Positions 35,655 to 45,122 are shown, counted from the stretch's first letter. The stretch: 64,000 nucleotides of DNA from Streptococcus pacificus (GCF_016481305.1 NZ_JAENBO010000004.1:1-64000); one strand, 5' to 3'. Made by a program: numbers and translations. Notes: generated by a model from the sequence alone, not told the origin.

Positions 35655-35683
35655 TTGACAAATTTATTAATATAGTTTATATT
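35655..35683 (+). promoter_or_regulatory. pyrG promoter with GGGC initiation site
   Basis: TTGACA and TATATT are 17 nt apart, and the predicted start seven bases later is the GGGC at 35691-35694. Confidence 0.8.
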
Positions 35684-35690
35684 ATTTACT

Positions 35691-35747
35691 GGGCACCTCT
35701 TTTTGAGGTCGACTAAGCTCCCTAAGCAATTAGGGAGCATTTTTTAT
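35691..35747 (+). promoter_or_regulatory. CTP-sensitive attenuator leader of pyrG
   Basis: The transcript starts GGGC and contains a small hairpin (ACCTC-TTTTT-GAGGT) and then a strong terminator (GCTCCCTAA paired with TTAGGGAGC, T-run after). This matches the pyrG control known from Bacillus and Lactococcus. When CTP is low, polymerase stalls at the first C and adds extra G residues by slippage, and the G tract pairs with the CUCCC arm and prevents the terminator. Confidence 0.8.
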
Positions 35748-35777
35748 TTTAAAAGACTATTAATAAAGGAGCAAAAG

Positions 35778-37382
35778 ATGACAAAGTATATTTTTGTGAC
35801 AGGTGGTGTGGTTAGTTCTATTGGTAAAGGAATTGTGGCAGCTAGCTTAGGAAGACTGCTTAAAAATCGTGGCTTAAAAGTAACGATTCAAAAGTTTGAT
35901 CCTTATATCAATATTGACCCAGGAACAATGAGTCCTTATCAGCACGGAGAGGTCTATGTGACTGATGATGGGGCTGAAACAGATCTTGATTTGGGTCACT
36001 ATGAACGTTTTATCGACATCAATCTTAACAAATATTCTAATGTCACCACTGGTAAAATATACAGTGAGGTTCTTAAGAAAGAAAGAAAAGGTGAGTATTT
36101 AGGGGCAACTGTCCAAGTCATCCCTCATATTACTGATGCTTTAAAAGAAAAAATTAAAAGAGCGGCATCTACCACAGATTCGGATGTCATTATCACAGAA
36201 GTTGGTGGAACCGTAGGTGATATTGAGAGTCTTCCATTTCTAGAAGCCCTTCGCCAAATGAAATCAGATGTCGGTAGTGACAACGTCATGTATATCCATA
36301 CGACACTTCTGCCTTATCTAAAGGCTGCTGGTGAAATGAAAACCAAGCCAACTCAGCATTCCGTAAAAGAATTACGTGGCTTGGGGATTCAACCTAATAT
36401 GCTGGTTATTAGAACCGAAAAACCGGTTGAACAAGGTATTAAAAATAAACTAGCTCAATTTTGTGATGTAGCGCCAGAAGCAGTTATTGAATCACGTGAT
36501 GTTGAGCACCTTTATCAAATTCCATTAAACATGCAAGCTCAAAATATGGATCAGATTGTCTGTGACCATCTTCGTCTTGATGTCCCAGAAGCTGATATGA
36601 GTGAATGGACCGCAATGGTTGATAAGGTTATGTCACTTAAAAAGAAAACTAAAATTGCGCTTGTCGGTAAGTATGTCGAATTACCAGATGCTTACTTATC
36701 AGTTGTTGAGGCACTCAAACATTCTGGCTATGTCAATGATTCAATGATTGACTTAAAATGGGTAAATTCTAATGATGTGACAAAAGAGACTGTTGATTCA
36801 TTGCTATCTGAAGCAGATGGGATTATTGTTCCCGGTGGTTTCGGTGAAAGAGGAACAGAAGGAAAAATTGAGGCGATTCGTTATGCGCGTGAAAAAGATG
36901 TGCCAATGCTAGGAATTTGTCTTGGTATGCAACTTGCCTGTGTTGAGTTTGCAAGACATGTTTTACACTTAGAAGGTGCCAATTCTTCTGAGCTTAATCC
37001 TGAGACTAACTATCCAATCATTGATATCATGCGTGACCAAATTGATATTGAAAATATGGGGGGTACCCTAAGGCTTGGTCTTTACCCATGTAAACTAAAA
37101 AGTGGTAGTGTTGCTGCTAAAGCTTATAACGATCAAGAAGTCATTCAAAGACGCCATCGCCATCGCTATGAATTTAATACTAAGTTCCGTGAGCAATTTG
37201 AAGAAGCTGGCTTTGTCTTTTCAGGAGTTTCACCTGATAATCGATTGATGGAAGTGGTTGAGCTGCCTGATAAAAAATTCTTTGTTGCAGCGCAATATCA
37301 CCCAGAACTCCATAGCCGTCCAAATCGACCAGAAGAATTATACACAGCCTTTGTGACAGCTGCAGTAAAAAACAGTCACTAA
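35778..37382 (+). CDS. pyrG: CTP synthase
   Basis: A 534-residue enzyme that aminates UTP to CTP using glutamine. The N-terminal synthetase domain starts [17 protein letters not shown]. The C-terminal glutaminase domain has the catalytic Cys in LGICLGMQ near 381 and His/Glu in YHPEL near 510. The ATG at 35778 follows AAAGGAG and gives the family N terminus. The frame upstream runs through the attenuator and is not coding. Control is by the leader described separately. Confidence 0.97.
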   Translation: MTKYIFVTGGVVSSIGKGIVAASLGRLLKNRGLKVTIQKFDPYINIDPGTMSPYQHGEVYVTDDGAETDLDLGHYERFIDINLNKYSNVTTGKIYSEVLKKERKGEYLGATVQVIPHITDALKEKIKRAASTTDSDVIITEVGGTVGDIESLPFLEALRQMKSDVGSDNVMYIHTTLLPYLKAAGEMKTKPTQHSVKELRGLGIQPNMLVIRTEKPVEQGIKNKLAQFCDVAPEAVIESRDVEHLYQIPLNMQAQNMDQIVCDHLRLDVPEADMSEWTAMVDKVMSLKKKTKIALVGKYVELPDAYLSVVEALKHSGYVNDSMIDLKWVNSNDVTKETVDSLLSEADGIIVPGGFGERGTEGKIEAIRYAREKDVPMLGICLGMQLACVEFARHVLHLEGANSSELNPETNYPIIDIMRDQIDIENMGGTLRLGLYPCKLKSGSVAAKAYNDQEVIQRRHRHRYEFNTKFREQFEEAGFVFSGVSPDNRLMEVVELPDKKFFVAAQYHPELHSRPNRPEELYTAFVTAAVKNSH

Positions 37383-37390
37383 TAGAAAAT

Positions 37391-37422
37391 AAAGAACTTC
37401 GAGTGGATTGGAGTTCTTTATC
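37391..37422 (+). terminator. terminator of pyrG
   Basis: AAAGAACT and AGTTCTTT form the stem around a longer loop. Confidence 0.6.
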
Positions 37423-37452
37423 TTTTGGCTAAAATAAGATATAATAGCAATT

Positions 37453-38382
37453 ATGAAAAAGCTAACCTTATCAAAAGTCATCATTATTTTTATAGGACTT
37501 ATCAGTATGATTTCTATCGGAGCAACCTTCTATTTTTTTAATGAAGCCCAAGTGAGAGCTGAAAAATCGTTTATTAATAATAAACCAACACCAAAAACAG
37601 ATCCTCTCTATGCCTATGAGAAAGAATTTGCGGCCTTAGAAAAGACAACCCTGGAAATGACAAATGGCGGTCTCAAGCAGGTGGCTTGGTATGTGGAAGC
37701 GCCTAAAGAGACAGATAAAACTGTTATTGTTGTTCATGGTTTTTCATCAAGTAAAGAAAGAATGCTGGCTTATGGCTGGTTGTTTCACAAATTAGGCTAT
37801 AATGTTCTTATGCCTGATAATATTGCTGCTGGAGACAGTGAAGGACGAATCATTGGCTATGGGTGGAATGATCGTTTAAATATTATCAAGTGGTCAGAAA
37901 TTTTGGCAGAGACGAATCCAAATAGTCAAATTATTCTCTATGGTTTATCTATGGGAGGTGCGACTGTCATGATGGCTAGTGGAGAAGAGGAACTCCCTAA
38001 ACAAGTCACCGCCATTATTGAAGATGCTGGCTATACAAGTGTCTGGGATGAATTAGTCTATCAAGCAAAGGATATGTATAACCTACCAGCTTTTCCGCTT
38101 TTATACCAAGTGTCAGCCATGTCAAAAATTCGTGCCGGTTTTACTTATGGGGAAGCCAGCTCTATCAAACAATTAGAGAAAAATACCAGGCCAATCCTCT
38201 TTATCCATGGCTCGGAAGATAAATTTGTTCCTACTGAGATGGTTTATAAGAATTATGAAGCGACTACGGCTCCAAAAGAACTTTATATTGTTGAGGGAGC
38301 AGACCACGCCAAAACCTTTTCGACTGACATTAAGGCCTATGAAGAAAAAATTGTTAGCTTTTTAAAGAAATACACTAAATAA
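37453..38382 (+). CDS. alpha/beta hydrolase with N-terminal membrane anchor
   Basis: A 309-residue protein with one N-terminal span (about 8-29), so the enzyme domain should face outside. It has an oxyanion-hole HGFSSS near 97-102, the nucleophile Ser in GLSMGG near 175, an acid in HGSEDKF near 253 and the catalytic His in GADHAK near 284. The substrate is unknown; similar streptococcal proteins are annotated as esterases. The ATG lies 7 nt after a TATAAT and has no Shine-Dalgarno sequence. Confidence 0.82.
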   Translation: MKKLTLSKVIIIFIGLISMISIGATFYFFNEAQVRAEKSFINNKPTPKTDPLYAYEKEFAALEKTTLEMTNGGLKQVAWYVEAPKETDKTVIVVHGFSSSKERMLAYGWLFHKLGYNVLMPDNIAAGDSEGRIIGYGWNDRLNIIKWSEILAETNPNSQIILYGLSMGGATVMMASGEEELPKQVTAIIEDAGYTSVWDELVYQAKDMYNLPAFPLLYQVSAMSKIRAGFTYGEASSIKQLEKNTRPILFIHGSEDKFVPTEMVYKNYEATTAPKELYIVEGADHAKTFSTDIKAYEEKIVSFLKKYTK

Positions 38383-38384
38383 TA

Positions 38385-38413
38385 TTGACAGAAAATAAAG
38401 AAATTGATATAAT
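38385..38413 (+). promoter_or_regulatory. promoter of tRNA-Leu
   Basis: TTGACA and TATAAT are 17 nt apart, both consensus, 17 nt before the tRNA. Confidence 0.85.
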
Positions 38414-38430
38414 CTACTATGTTGTCAATC

Positions 38431-38516
38431 GCGGGGATGGCGGAATTGGCAGACGCGCAGGACTAAGGATCCTGTGACCGCTTTAGGTCGTGAGGGTTCA
38501 AGTCCCTCTCTCCGCA
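38431..38516 (+). tRNA. tRNA-Leu (anticodon AAG)
   Basis: The molecule has a 7-bp acceptor stem GCGGGGA/TCTCCGC (one G-T pair), a D arm, the anticodon loop CTAAGGA giving AAG, a long class II variable arm as expected for leucine, and the T arm with GGTTCAAGTCC. The CCA end is not encoded. A short terminator follows. Confidence 0.95.
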
Positions 38517-38522
38517 AATTTA

Positions 38523-38547
38523 GAACCAGCTTTGCTGGTTTTTTTAT
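38523..38547 (+). terminator. terminator of tRNA-Leu
   Basis: AACCAGC and GCTGGTT pair around TTT, followed by a T run. Confidence 0.8.
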
Positions 38548-38663
38548 TTTCTCCTTAAGAAAGCGTTTTTTCTGATTTCTAAAGACTGGTATTTTTAGGG
38601 AGAATGTGATAAAATGAACGAGTAATAGGAATTATCCTAAAAAATATTGAGGAGGCTATTAAA

Positions 38664-39545
38664 ATGCCAATCGTTTCAGCAGAAAAATTCGTCAAAGCAG
38701 CACGTGAAAACGGCTACGCTGTTGGTGGATTTAATACAAATAACCTTGAATGGACACAAGCTATCTTGCGTGCCGCAGAAGCAAAAAAAGCTCCTGTTCT
38801 TATTCAAACGTCTATGGGAGCAGCTAAATACATGGGTGGTTACCGTGTTGCTCGTAATCTTATTGCTAACTTAGTTGAAGCAATGAACATTACAGTGCCA
38901 GTTGCTATTCACTTAGACCACGGACACTATGAAGATGCCCTAGAAGCTATTGAAGTAGGTTACACATCAATTATGTTTGATGGTTCTCATCTACCAATTG
39001 AAGAAAACCTTGAAAAAGCGCGTGAAGTGGTTGCTTTAGCACATTCTAAAGGTATTTCAGTTGAAGCTGAAGTAGGAACTATCGGTGGTGAAGAAGATGG
39101 TATCATTGGTAAGGGTGAGCTTGCTCCAGTTGAAGACGCTAAAGAAATGGTTGCAACAGGTGTTGACTTCTTAGCAGCTGGTATTGGGAATATCCATGGT
39201 CCTTACCCTGAAAACTGGGAAGGATTAGACCTTGACCACTTGAAGAAATTAACAGAAGCTCTTCCAGGTGTGCCAATCGTTTTACATGGTGGTTCAGGTA
39301 TTCCTGATGAACAAATTCAAGCAGCTATCAAATTAGGTGTTGCTAAAGTTAACGTTAACACTGAAGGTCAAATTGCCTTTTCAGATGCTACTCGTAAATT
39401 TGCAGCAGAATACAATGCTAACGCAGCAGAATATGACAAGAAAAAATTATTCGATCCACGTAAATTCTTAGCACCAGGTATCAAAGCCGTTCAAGATGCT
39501 ATCGAAGAACGTATCGATGTTTTCGGATCAGAAAATAAAGCCTAG
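38664..39545 (+). CDS. fba: class II fructose-bisphosphate aldolase
   Basis: A 293-residue zinc aldolase of glycolysis. Metal-binding and catalytic blocks are visible: HLDHGHYEDA near 81-90, EAEVGTIGGEEDG near 135, NIHGPYP near 178 and VLHGGSGIPDEQ near 207. The ATG at 38664 follows GAGGAGG. It is monocistronic with a terminator behind it. Confidence 0.97.
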   Translation: MPIVSAEKFVKAARENGYAVGGFNTNNLEWTQAILRAAEAKKAPVLIQTSMGAAKYMGGYRVARNLIANLVEAMNITVPVAIHLDHGHYEDALEAIEVGYTSIMFDGSHLPIEENLEKAREVVALAHSKGISVEAEVGTIGGEEDGIIGKGELAPVEDAKEMVATGVDFLAAGIGNIHGPYPENWEGLDLDHLKKLTEALPGVPIVLHGGSGIPDEQIQAAIKLGVAKVNVNTEGQIAFSDATRKFAAEYNANAAEYDKKKLFDPRKFLAPGIKAVQDAIEERIDVFGSENKA

Positions 39546-39559
39546 CCATAAGTTATTAT

Positions 39560-39592
39560 GAGAGTCTACCATATAAGGTGGACTCTTTTTTA
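39560..39592 (+). terminator. terminator of fba
   Basis: GAGTCTACC and GGTGGACTC form the stem (one wobble), followed by a T run. Confidence 0.8.
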
Positions 39593-39651
39593 TATGGAGT
39601 AGCAAAGTCTTTTGTGGAGAGAGTGAAGGAAAACATTTCAAGAAAATGTCC

Positions 39652-39680
39652 TTGCTATCTTTTTTAGCTTATGTTATAAT
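39652..39680 (+). promoter_or_regulatory. promoter of rpmB
   Basis: TTGCTA and TATAAT are 17 nt apart, with an extended -10 (TGTTATAAT). The leader holds the palindrome GTGCTAGCAC. Confidence 0.75.
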
Positions 39681-39736
39681 ACTACGGTATGTGGTGCTAG
39701 CACATCCTTATATATACTACGTAGGAGGAAATACAA

Positions 39737-39925
39737 ATGTCTAAAGTATGTTACTTTACAGGTCGTAAGACTGTATCAGGAAATAACCGTTCACACGCGA
39801 TGAACCAAACAAAACGTACTGTTAAACCAAATCTTCAAAAAGTAACTGTTTTGATTGATGGTAAACCAAAAAAAGTTTGGGTATCAGCTCGTGCACTTAA
39901 ATCTGGAAAAGTAGAACGTGTTTAA
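39737..39925 (+). CDS. rpmB: 50S ribosomal protein L28
   Basis: A 62-residue basic protein with the family start [20 protein letters not shown] and the end [16 protein letters not shown]. It lacks the zinc Cys pairs of the C+ form. The ATG at 39737 follows AGGAGG. It stands alone, as is usual in streptococci, just upstream of the Asp23/FakA pair. Confidence 0.97.
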   Translation: MSKVCYFTGRKTVSGNNRSHAMNQTKRTVKPNLQKVTVLIDGKPKKVWVSARALKSGKVERV

Positions 39926-40061
39926 TGGAAAGGGCGAAAGCTCTTTTTTTATTACTCAAAAACTAAGCAAGAGAAGTGAGTTAATGAAAAGACAGGGATT
40001 TTTTTACAATGTATTGATAATATGATAAAATAAAGTAATAAAAACTTTTGAGGTAGTAAAT

Positions 40062-40427
40062 ATGACTGTAAAAATTAATACAAAAGATGGTCAAATTGAA
40101 TTGTCAGACGATGTCATTGCAACAGTCGTTGGCGGTTCAGCAACAGAAATTTTTGGTGTTGTGGGAATGGCTAGTAAAAGTACACTGAAAGATAACTTCC
40201 AAGCGCTTTTACGCAAAGAAAACTACGCCAAAGGTGTTGTTGTGAGATCAACAGAAGAAGGTATTTCTGTTGATGTCTATACCGTTATGAGTTATGGTGT
40301 CAAAATTAGCGAAGTGTCAAAAAACATTCAAGAACGTGTTAAGTTTAATCTTGAAAATCAGTTGGGCATTTCAACGGATATGGTTAATGTCTATGTTCAA
40401 AATATCAAGGTGGTAGGAGAAGACTAG
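40062..40427 (+). CDS. Asp23/Gls24 (DUF322, YloU-like) protein
   Basis: A 121-residue cytoplasmic protein of the Asp23 family, recognisable by IATVVGGSATEIFGVVGMAS near residue 20 and the conserved VYVQNIKV end. Its function is not established. It is nearly always followed by the DhaL/DegV-type kinase gene, as here, where GTG of the next gene overlaps its TAG by one base. Confidence 0.88.
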   Translation: MTVKINTKDGQIELSDDVIATVVGGSATEIFGVVGMASKSTLKDNFQALLRKENYAKGVVVRSTEEGISVDVYTVMSYGVKISEVSKNIQERVKFNLENQLGISTDMVNVYVQNIKVVGED

Positions 40428-42088
40428 TGTCAAATATTACAACAAGTTTATTCCAAGGCATGGTACAAGCAGCAAGTACTCGTCTTAACAAACAAGCTGA
40501 ATACGTCAATTCATTAAACGTTTTTCCGGTGCCAGATGGTGATACTGGGACTAATATGGGCATGACCATGGAAAATGGTGCCAAAGAAGTGGCAGGAAAA
40601 TCTGCTAAAACCGTTGGTGAAGTGGGAGAAATTCTATCTAAGGGTCTTTTAATGGGAGCTAGGGGAAACTCTGGGGTCATTACATCACAATTGTTTCGTG
40701 GTTTTGGCCAAAGCATTAAAGGAAAAGAAGAACTCAGTGGTAAGGATTTAGCACAAGCCTTTCAATCTGGGGTTGAAGTGGCTTATAATGCTGTCATGAA
40801 ACCTGTTGAGGGAACTATTCTTACGGTTTCTCGAGGGGCTGCAAGAGCTGCTATTAACAAATCTGAAGAAACAGATGATGCAATAGAAGTCATGCGCGCT
40901 GCTCTTGACGGGGCAAAAGCAGCCTTAGCTAAAACACCAGACCTACTTCCAGTCCTTAAAGAAGTTGGTGTTGTAGACTCAGGTGGTCAAGGACTCGTCT
41001 ATATTTATGAGGGATTTTTATCAGCCTTAACTGGTGATTTTATGGTTTCAGAAGAGTTTGAAGCCACTCCTGCTATCATGAGTGAAATGATTAATGCTGA
41101 ACATCATAAAGCTGTTGTTGGACATGTGGCAACAGAAGACATTACCTATGGCTATTGTACAGAGATTATGGTAGGTCTTAAACAGGGACCAACCTATGTT
41201 AAAGAATTTGATTACAATGATTTTCAAAATTATCTCAGCAATCTCGGTGATTCTCTTTTAGTGGTTAATGATGATGAAATTGTAAAAGTTCACGTTCATA
41301 CAGAAGATCCAGGTCTTGTCATTCAAGAAGGTCTCAAATATGGCGCTTTGATGAAAGTGAAAGTGGACAATATGAGAAATCAACATGATACTCAAGTCCA
41401 AAAAGTAAACGATGATGAACCAAAAGAGCGCAAAGAATATGGTATTATTACGGTTGTTGCTGGTGATGGTTTAGCAAGCATCTTTAAATCGCAAGGTGTT
41501 GATTATGTCATTTCTGGTGGACAAACAATGAATCCATCAACTGAGGATATCGTTAAAGCAATCGAAGCAGTTAATGCTGATAATATTATTATTTTACCTA
41601 ACAATAAAAATATCTTTATGGCTGCTCAAACAGCTGCTGAGGTTGTTGATGTACCAACTAAAGTCGTTGAAACAAGAACCATTCCTCAAGGATTTACTAG
41701 TCTTTTGGCCTTCAATGATTCCAATTCATTAGAAGAAAATTTCGAAGCTATGACTGAGAGTCTCTCAGATGTGACTAGTGGTAGTGTGACTTTAGCTGTT
41801 AGAGATACGACTATTGATGGTTTAGCGATTAAAAAAGACGATATTCTAGGCATGGTCAATGGTAAAATTGTAGTGTCTAATCCTGATATGGAAAGTGCAC
41901 TTAAAGAAACCTTCGACCAAATGATTACTGAAGACAGTGAAATCATTAGTATTTATGTTGGAGAAGAAGGCACAAAAGAAATGTCAGATCGTATTGTTGC
42001 CTACCTAGAAGAAACTTACGATGATTTAGATATCGAGGTTCATCAAGGCGATCAACCTGTTTACCCATACTTGATGAGTGTTGAATAA
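40427..42088 (+). CDS. fakA: fatty acid kinase catalytic subunit FakA (DAK2/DhaL domain)
   Basis: A 553-residue protein with an N-terminal DhaL nucleotide-binding domain (NVFPVPDGDTGTNM near 28-41 and GARGNSGVI near 78), a middle linker, and a C-terminal EDD-like domain. With a FakB (DegV) partner it phosphorylates exogenous fatty acids for phospholipid synthesis. Start GTG 40427 overlaps the previous stop. A terminator follows. Confidence 0.88.
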   Translation: MSNITTSLFQGMVQAASTRLNKQAEYVNSLNVFPVPDGDTGTNMGMTMENGAKEVAGKSAKTVGEVGEILSKGLLMGARGNSGVITSQLFRGFGQSIKGKEELSGKDLAQAFQSGVEVAYNAVMKPVEGTILTVSRGAARAAINKSEETDDAIEVMRAALDGAKAALAKTPDLLPVLKEVGVVDSGGQGLVYIYEGFLSALTGDFMVSEEFEATPAIMSEMINAEHHKAVVGHVATEDITYGYCTEIMVGLKQGPTYVKEFDYNDFQNYLSNLGDSLLVVNDDEIVKVHVHTEDPGLVIQEGLKYGALMKVKVDNMRNQHDTQVQKVNDDEPKERKEYGIITVVAGDGLASIFKSQGVDYVISGGQTMNPSTEDIVKAIEAVNADNIIILPNNKNIFMAAQTAAEVVDVPTKVVETRTIPQGFTSLLAFNDSNSLEENFEAMTESLSDVTSGSVTLAVRDTTIDGLAIKKDDILGMVNGKIVVSNPDMESALKETFDQMITEDSEIISIYVGEEGTKEMSDRIVAYLEETYDDLDIEVHQGDQPVYPYLMSVE

Positions 42089-42108
42089 TTAGCAAATGAT
42101 AAGAAAGA

Positions 42109-42138
42109 GTCGTTAGAAAATACTAACGGCTTTTTTCT
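42109..42138 (+). terminator. terminator of fakA
   Basis: GTCGTTAG and CTAACGGC pair with a wobble, followed by a T run. Confidence 0.75.
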
Positions 42139-42278
42139 TTTCTAGATTAAGAATAGCAGATAATTTCTCACAACAAATTCTTTTTTTGACCACTTATCAA
42201 AAGAAATTAACCGCTTAGCGTGATTCTTGTGTCAAGCTTTTTTTATTTTGCTATGATATGACTGTAAGGAGGGTTATC

Positions 42279-43127
42279 ATGCTGATCAAAACAAAGAATC
42301 TTAGTAAATCCTATGGCAGTAAACTGGCACTAAAAAATCTGACCATTGAATTACTTGAAGGAGAATTGGTTGCCTACCTAGGAACAAATGGTGCCGGCAA
42401 ATCAACAACAATGAAATTATTAACAGGTCTCTTGGAAGCTAGTTCGGGTCAAATTAGCAAAAAATCAGGTTTATCCGTGGGTGTTGTTTTTCAAGAGAGC
42501 GTCTTAGACAGTGATTTGACAGTGTCACAAAATTTAAAAAGTCGCTTCGCCTTATATCGACACAAAAATCAACAGTGGTATGAAGAATTACTTGACTTAT
42601 TGGAAATAAGACCACTTTTAACGAAGCGTTACGGTCTATTATCAGGAGGCCAAAGACGTCGTGTTGATATTGCAAGGGCACTCGTCCACCAACCAGATAT
42701 TTTATTCTTAGATGAGCCGACAACAGGATTAGATGTGCAAACGAGAACCCTTTTGTGGCAATTTTTAAATCGCTTGAAAGAACAAGGGCTAACCATATTT
42801 TTAACCACTCATTATCTAGAAGAAGCCGAGCAAGCAGACAAGGTTTATATTTTGGAAGAAGGAAGACTCCTTGCTCAAGGAAAAGTATCTGAATTGATTA
42901 CGGCTCATGCTAAAAATCGTCTTATTATCACTTGTAATCCTGGTTTGTCCCATCGTTTTGAAGGTGCCAGACTGATAGATAGTCAAACTCTTGTTTTTGA
43001 AGCCATCACAACAAAGGACAGTATTGCTATTTTAAGTCGCTATGCACCTGACATTATTGATTTTAACTATCAAAAAGCCACTTTAAGTGATGCTTTTATG
43101 GCACTAACTGGAAAGGAGATCAAATGA
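42279..43127 (+). CDS. ABC transporter ATP-binding protein
   Basis: A 282-residue ATPase with Walker A GTNGAGKST near residues 36-44, the signature LSGGQRRRVDIARA near 126, Walker B ILFLDEPTTGLD near 148, and the switch His in TTHYLEEAE. The C-terminal extension is typical of drug- or antibiotic-export ATPases. The ATG at 42279 follows AAGGAGGG. It overlaps the permease gene by 4 nt (ATGA) and heads a four-gene operon with a LytTR regulator. Confidence 0.92.
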   Translation: MLIKTKNLSKSYGSKLALKNLTIELLEGELVAYLGTNGAGKSTTMKLLTGLLEASSGQISKKSGLSVGVVFQESVLDSDLTVSQNLKSRFALYRHKNQQWYEELLDLLEIRPLLTKRYGLLSGGQRRRVDIARALVHQPDILFLDEPTTGLDVQTRTLLWQFLNRLKEQGLTIFLTTHYLEEAEQADKVYILEEGRLLAQGKVSELITAHAKNRLIITCNPGLSHRFEGARLIDSQTLVFEAITTKDSIAILSRYAPDIIDFNYQKATLSDAFMALTGKEIK

Positions 43128-43981
43128 TATCTATTTTAGTCAAACGTCATATCGTTCTTTATTTTAGTAATAAAATGAGAGTGATTTTTTCAATACTTGG
43201 CGCTCTTATTGGTTATGGTTTATATTTCTTATTTTTGCGAGATAATTTATTAGAAGCTTTCACCTCGCTACCTGATGCTAATCAGATTTTAGACTTGTGG
43301 ATGATGGGTGGGGTTTTAGCCACAGCTGCTATTAGTACAACTTTATCTGCTGTATCGCGCTTTGTCTATGATAGAGAACGTCAAGTGATGGCTGATTTAT
43401 TGCTAACAGAAGTAGGTTTATGGCGCTTACAATTCTCTTATTTTTTAAGTGCCACTCTAATTGGAGTCTTGATGCAAGTGCTTATTTCTTTTTTGAGCTT
43501 AACAACTCTTTATCTCCAGTATCAATTATTGTTGTCTTTACCACAACTGTTAATTCTCTTTTTAGCCATCTGTTTGACCTCTCTAGTTTGTTCGTTAATG
43601 GCGATGTTACTACTTTACTTTATTAAAAAGAGTAGTACCTTAGAAGTCTTGGGCAATATTGTTGGCACTCTGGCTGGTTTTTTAACAGGTTCCTACATTA
43701 GTATAGGAGTTTTACCACTAGTGGCTCAAAAAGTTTTAACCTACACACCTGCCATTTACCTATCCTCTTTATATCGCCAGATTTTTCTGGATAATCGGTT
43801 TGATGGTCTCACACAATCGATGAGAGAATTCTTAGGTATCGGGGTGAATTGGCAGCACTTGACAACGATAAGAGAAGATGCCATAGTATTAGTGATTATT
43901 GCTATCCTTATAAGCATCATATTGATTCTCATAAACAAATTTGTAAAAAAAGGGGTGATGGCAGATGGATTGTCGCTTTGA
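43124..43981 (+). CDS. ABC transporter permease (ABC-2 type)
   Basis: A 285-residue membrane protein with six hydrophobic segments in the ABC-2 layout and a cytoplasmic loop after the first. It pairs with the ATPase upstream, probably as an exporter; the substrate is unknown. Its end overlaps the LytTR gene by 17 nt, so regulator level is tied to transporter translation. Confidence 0.85.
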   Translation: MISILVKRHIVLYFSNKMRVIFSILGALIGYGLYFLFLRDNLLEAFTSLPDANQILDLWMMGGVLATAAISTTLSAVSRFVYDRERQVMADLLLTEVGLWRLQFSYFLSATLIGVLMQVLISFLSLTTLYLQYQLLLSLPQLLILFLAICLTSLVCSLMAMLLLYFIKKSSTLEVLGNIVGTLAGFLTGSYISIGVLPLVAQKVLTYTPAIYLSSLYRQIFLDNRFDGLTQSMREFLGIGVNWQHLTTIREDAIVLVIIAILISIILILINKFVKKGVMADGLSL

Positions 43982-44414
43982 AGAAGACCGTTCAAAAGAA
44001 CAGTTAGAAATCATTATCAAAAAAGCTAGCTATGACAAAGAAGTGGCTGATTTGCTACATTATTTAGAGCTTTTTTCGGAAATCACACCCAATGTCATTC
44101 CGGTTAAAACAGAAGATCGGATTGTTCTCTTAAAAGTGGAAGACTTGATTTTGGTTGATGTCGATGGCACACAACTTATTTTAGAAACAACAACAGAGAC
44201 CTTACGCACAACAGATCGTCTTTATAAATTTAAAGACCGTCTAAAAAATCCTGATTTTGTGCAAGTGTCTAAGCAAAGTTTAATTAACATCAACCATTTA
44301 AATTACTTAGAAGCAAGTTTTTCAGGTAATATGACAGCAAGGCTAGATAAGAATATTAGAACTATTGTTAGTCGTAGGTATTTGAAAGATTTAGAAGCCC
44401 GTTTAGGCTTATAA
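43965..44414 (+). CDS. LytTR-type DNA-binding regulator
   Basis: A 149-residue protein with a short N-terminal region and a C-terminal LytTR domain (about 45-148), with KTEDRIVLLKVEDLILVDVDG and FVQVSKQSLININH. It has no receiver domain. It is paired with a DUF3021 membrane protein downstream, the usual LytTR regulatory system in which the membrane partner restrains the regulator. It probably controls this ABC operon. Confidence 0.88.
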   Translation: MDCRFEEDRSKEQLEIIIKKASYDKEVADLLHYLELFSEITPNVIPVKTEDRIVLLKVEDLILVDVDGTQLILETTTETLRTTDRLYKFKDRLKNPDFVQVSKQSLININHLNYLEASFSGNMTARLDKNIRTIVSRRYLKDLEARLGL

Positions 44415-44425
44415 GGAGGAGTATC

Positions 44426-44824
44426 ATGAAAAAATATTGGACACATTACATTTTTGGTATAGGGATTGGTATGATTATCTATATTCTATTTCTTTTGGCT
44501 TTTAAATTACCAGCACAGACTGTGCAACAAATCATCACAACTGTTGTTTTAAGTGGTTTTATCGGGTTGGCATCATTAATTTATGAAAATAATCGTTGGT
44601 CATTCTTTAGAAAATCATTAATCCATTTGGTGATTGTTTTTCTGATTGTTTTTGCCATGAATTATTTTAATCATTGGGTTGATTTTGGGTCAAATATCGG
44701 TGTTTACTTAGGCTTTATTATCCAATTTTTCATCATTTATTTTGCCATTTCATTTATCATGTTTTTAATTTCTAAAAAACAGGTGCAAGAAATCAATGAT
44801 AGGCTCAAAAAAAAGAAAGGCTAG
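44426..44824 (+). CDS. DUF3021 membrane protein, LytTR partner
   Basis: A 132-residue protein with four hydrophobic segments and a basic C-terminal tail (KKKKG). The size, the topology and the position behind a LytTR gene fit DUF3021 membrane inhibitors of LytTR regulatory systems. The ATG at 44426 follows AAGGAGG, 11 nt after the LytTR stop. Confidence 0.8.
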   Translation: MKKYWTHYIFGIGIGMIIYILFLLAFKLPAQTVQQIITTVVLSGFIGLASLIYENNRWSFFRKSLIHLVIVFLIVFAMNYFNHWVDFGSNIGVYLGFIIQFFIIYFAISFIMFLISKKQVQEINDRLKKKKG

Positions 44825-44825
44825 C

Positions 44826-44854
44826 TTGACAAGTCCTCTCATTTATTATAGAAT
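44826..44854 (+). promoter_or_regulatory. promoter of rpmH
   Basis: TTGACA and TAGAAT are 17 nt apart. Confidence 0.6.
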
Positions 44855-44931
44855 GGTTTAGTATGTTTAGTAACTGATCAAAGAAATAGCCGGCTAAACG
44901 AATACAAAAATCTAATGAGGAGGTATTCAAA

Positions 44932-45066
44932 GTGAAACGTACTTTTCAACCAAGTAAAATCCGTCGTCAACGTAAGCATGGCTTCCGTCATCGTATGGCA
45001 ACAAAAAATGGCCGTCGCGTATTAGCAAGCCGTCGTCGTAAAGGACGCAAAGTATTGTCTGCATAA
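44932..45066 (+). CDS. rpmH: 50S ribosomal protein L34
   Basis: A 44-residue, very basic protein with start [20 protein letters not shown] and end [11 protein letters not shown], the full family length. It starts at GTG 44932 behind GAGGAGG. It is often missed because of its size and non-ATG start. Confidence 0.97.
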   Translation: MKRTFQPSKIRRQRKHGFRHRMATKNGRRVLASRRRKGRKVLSA

Positions 45067-45084
45067 TTAAAGAGATAATAAAAC

Positions 45085-45122
45085 AAAAATCAGCGGGAAC
45101 TCGAGCCTGTTGATTTTTTTGT
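45085..45122 (+). terminator. terminator of rpmH
   Basis: AAAAATCAGCGGG pairs through wobbles with CCTGTTGATTTTT. Confidence 0.7.
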
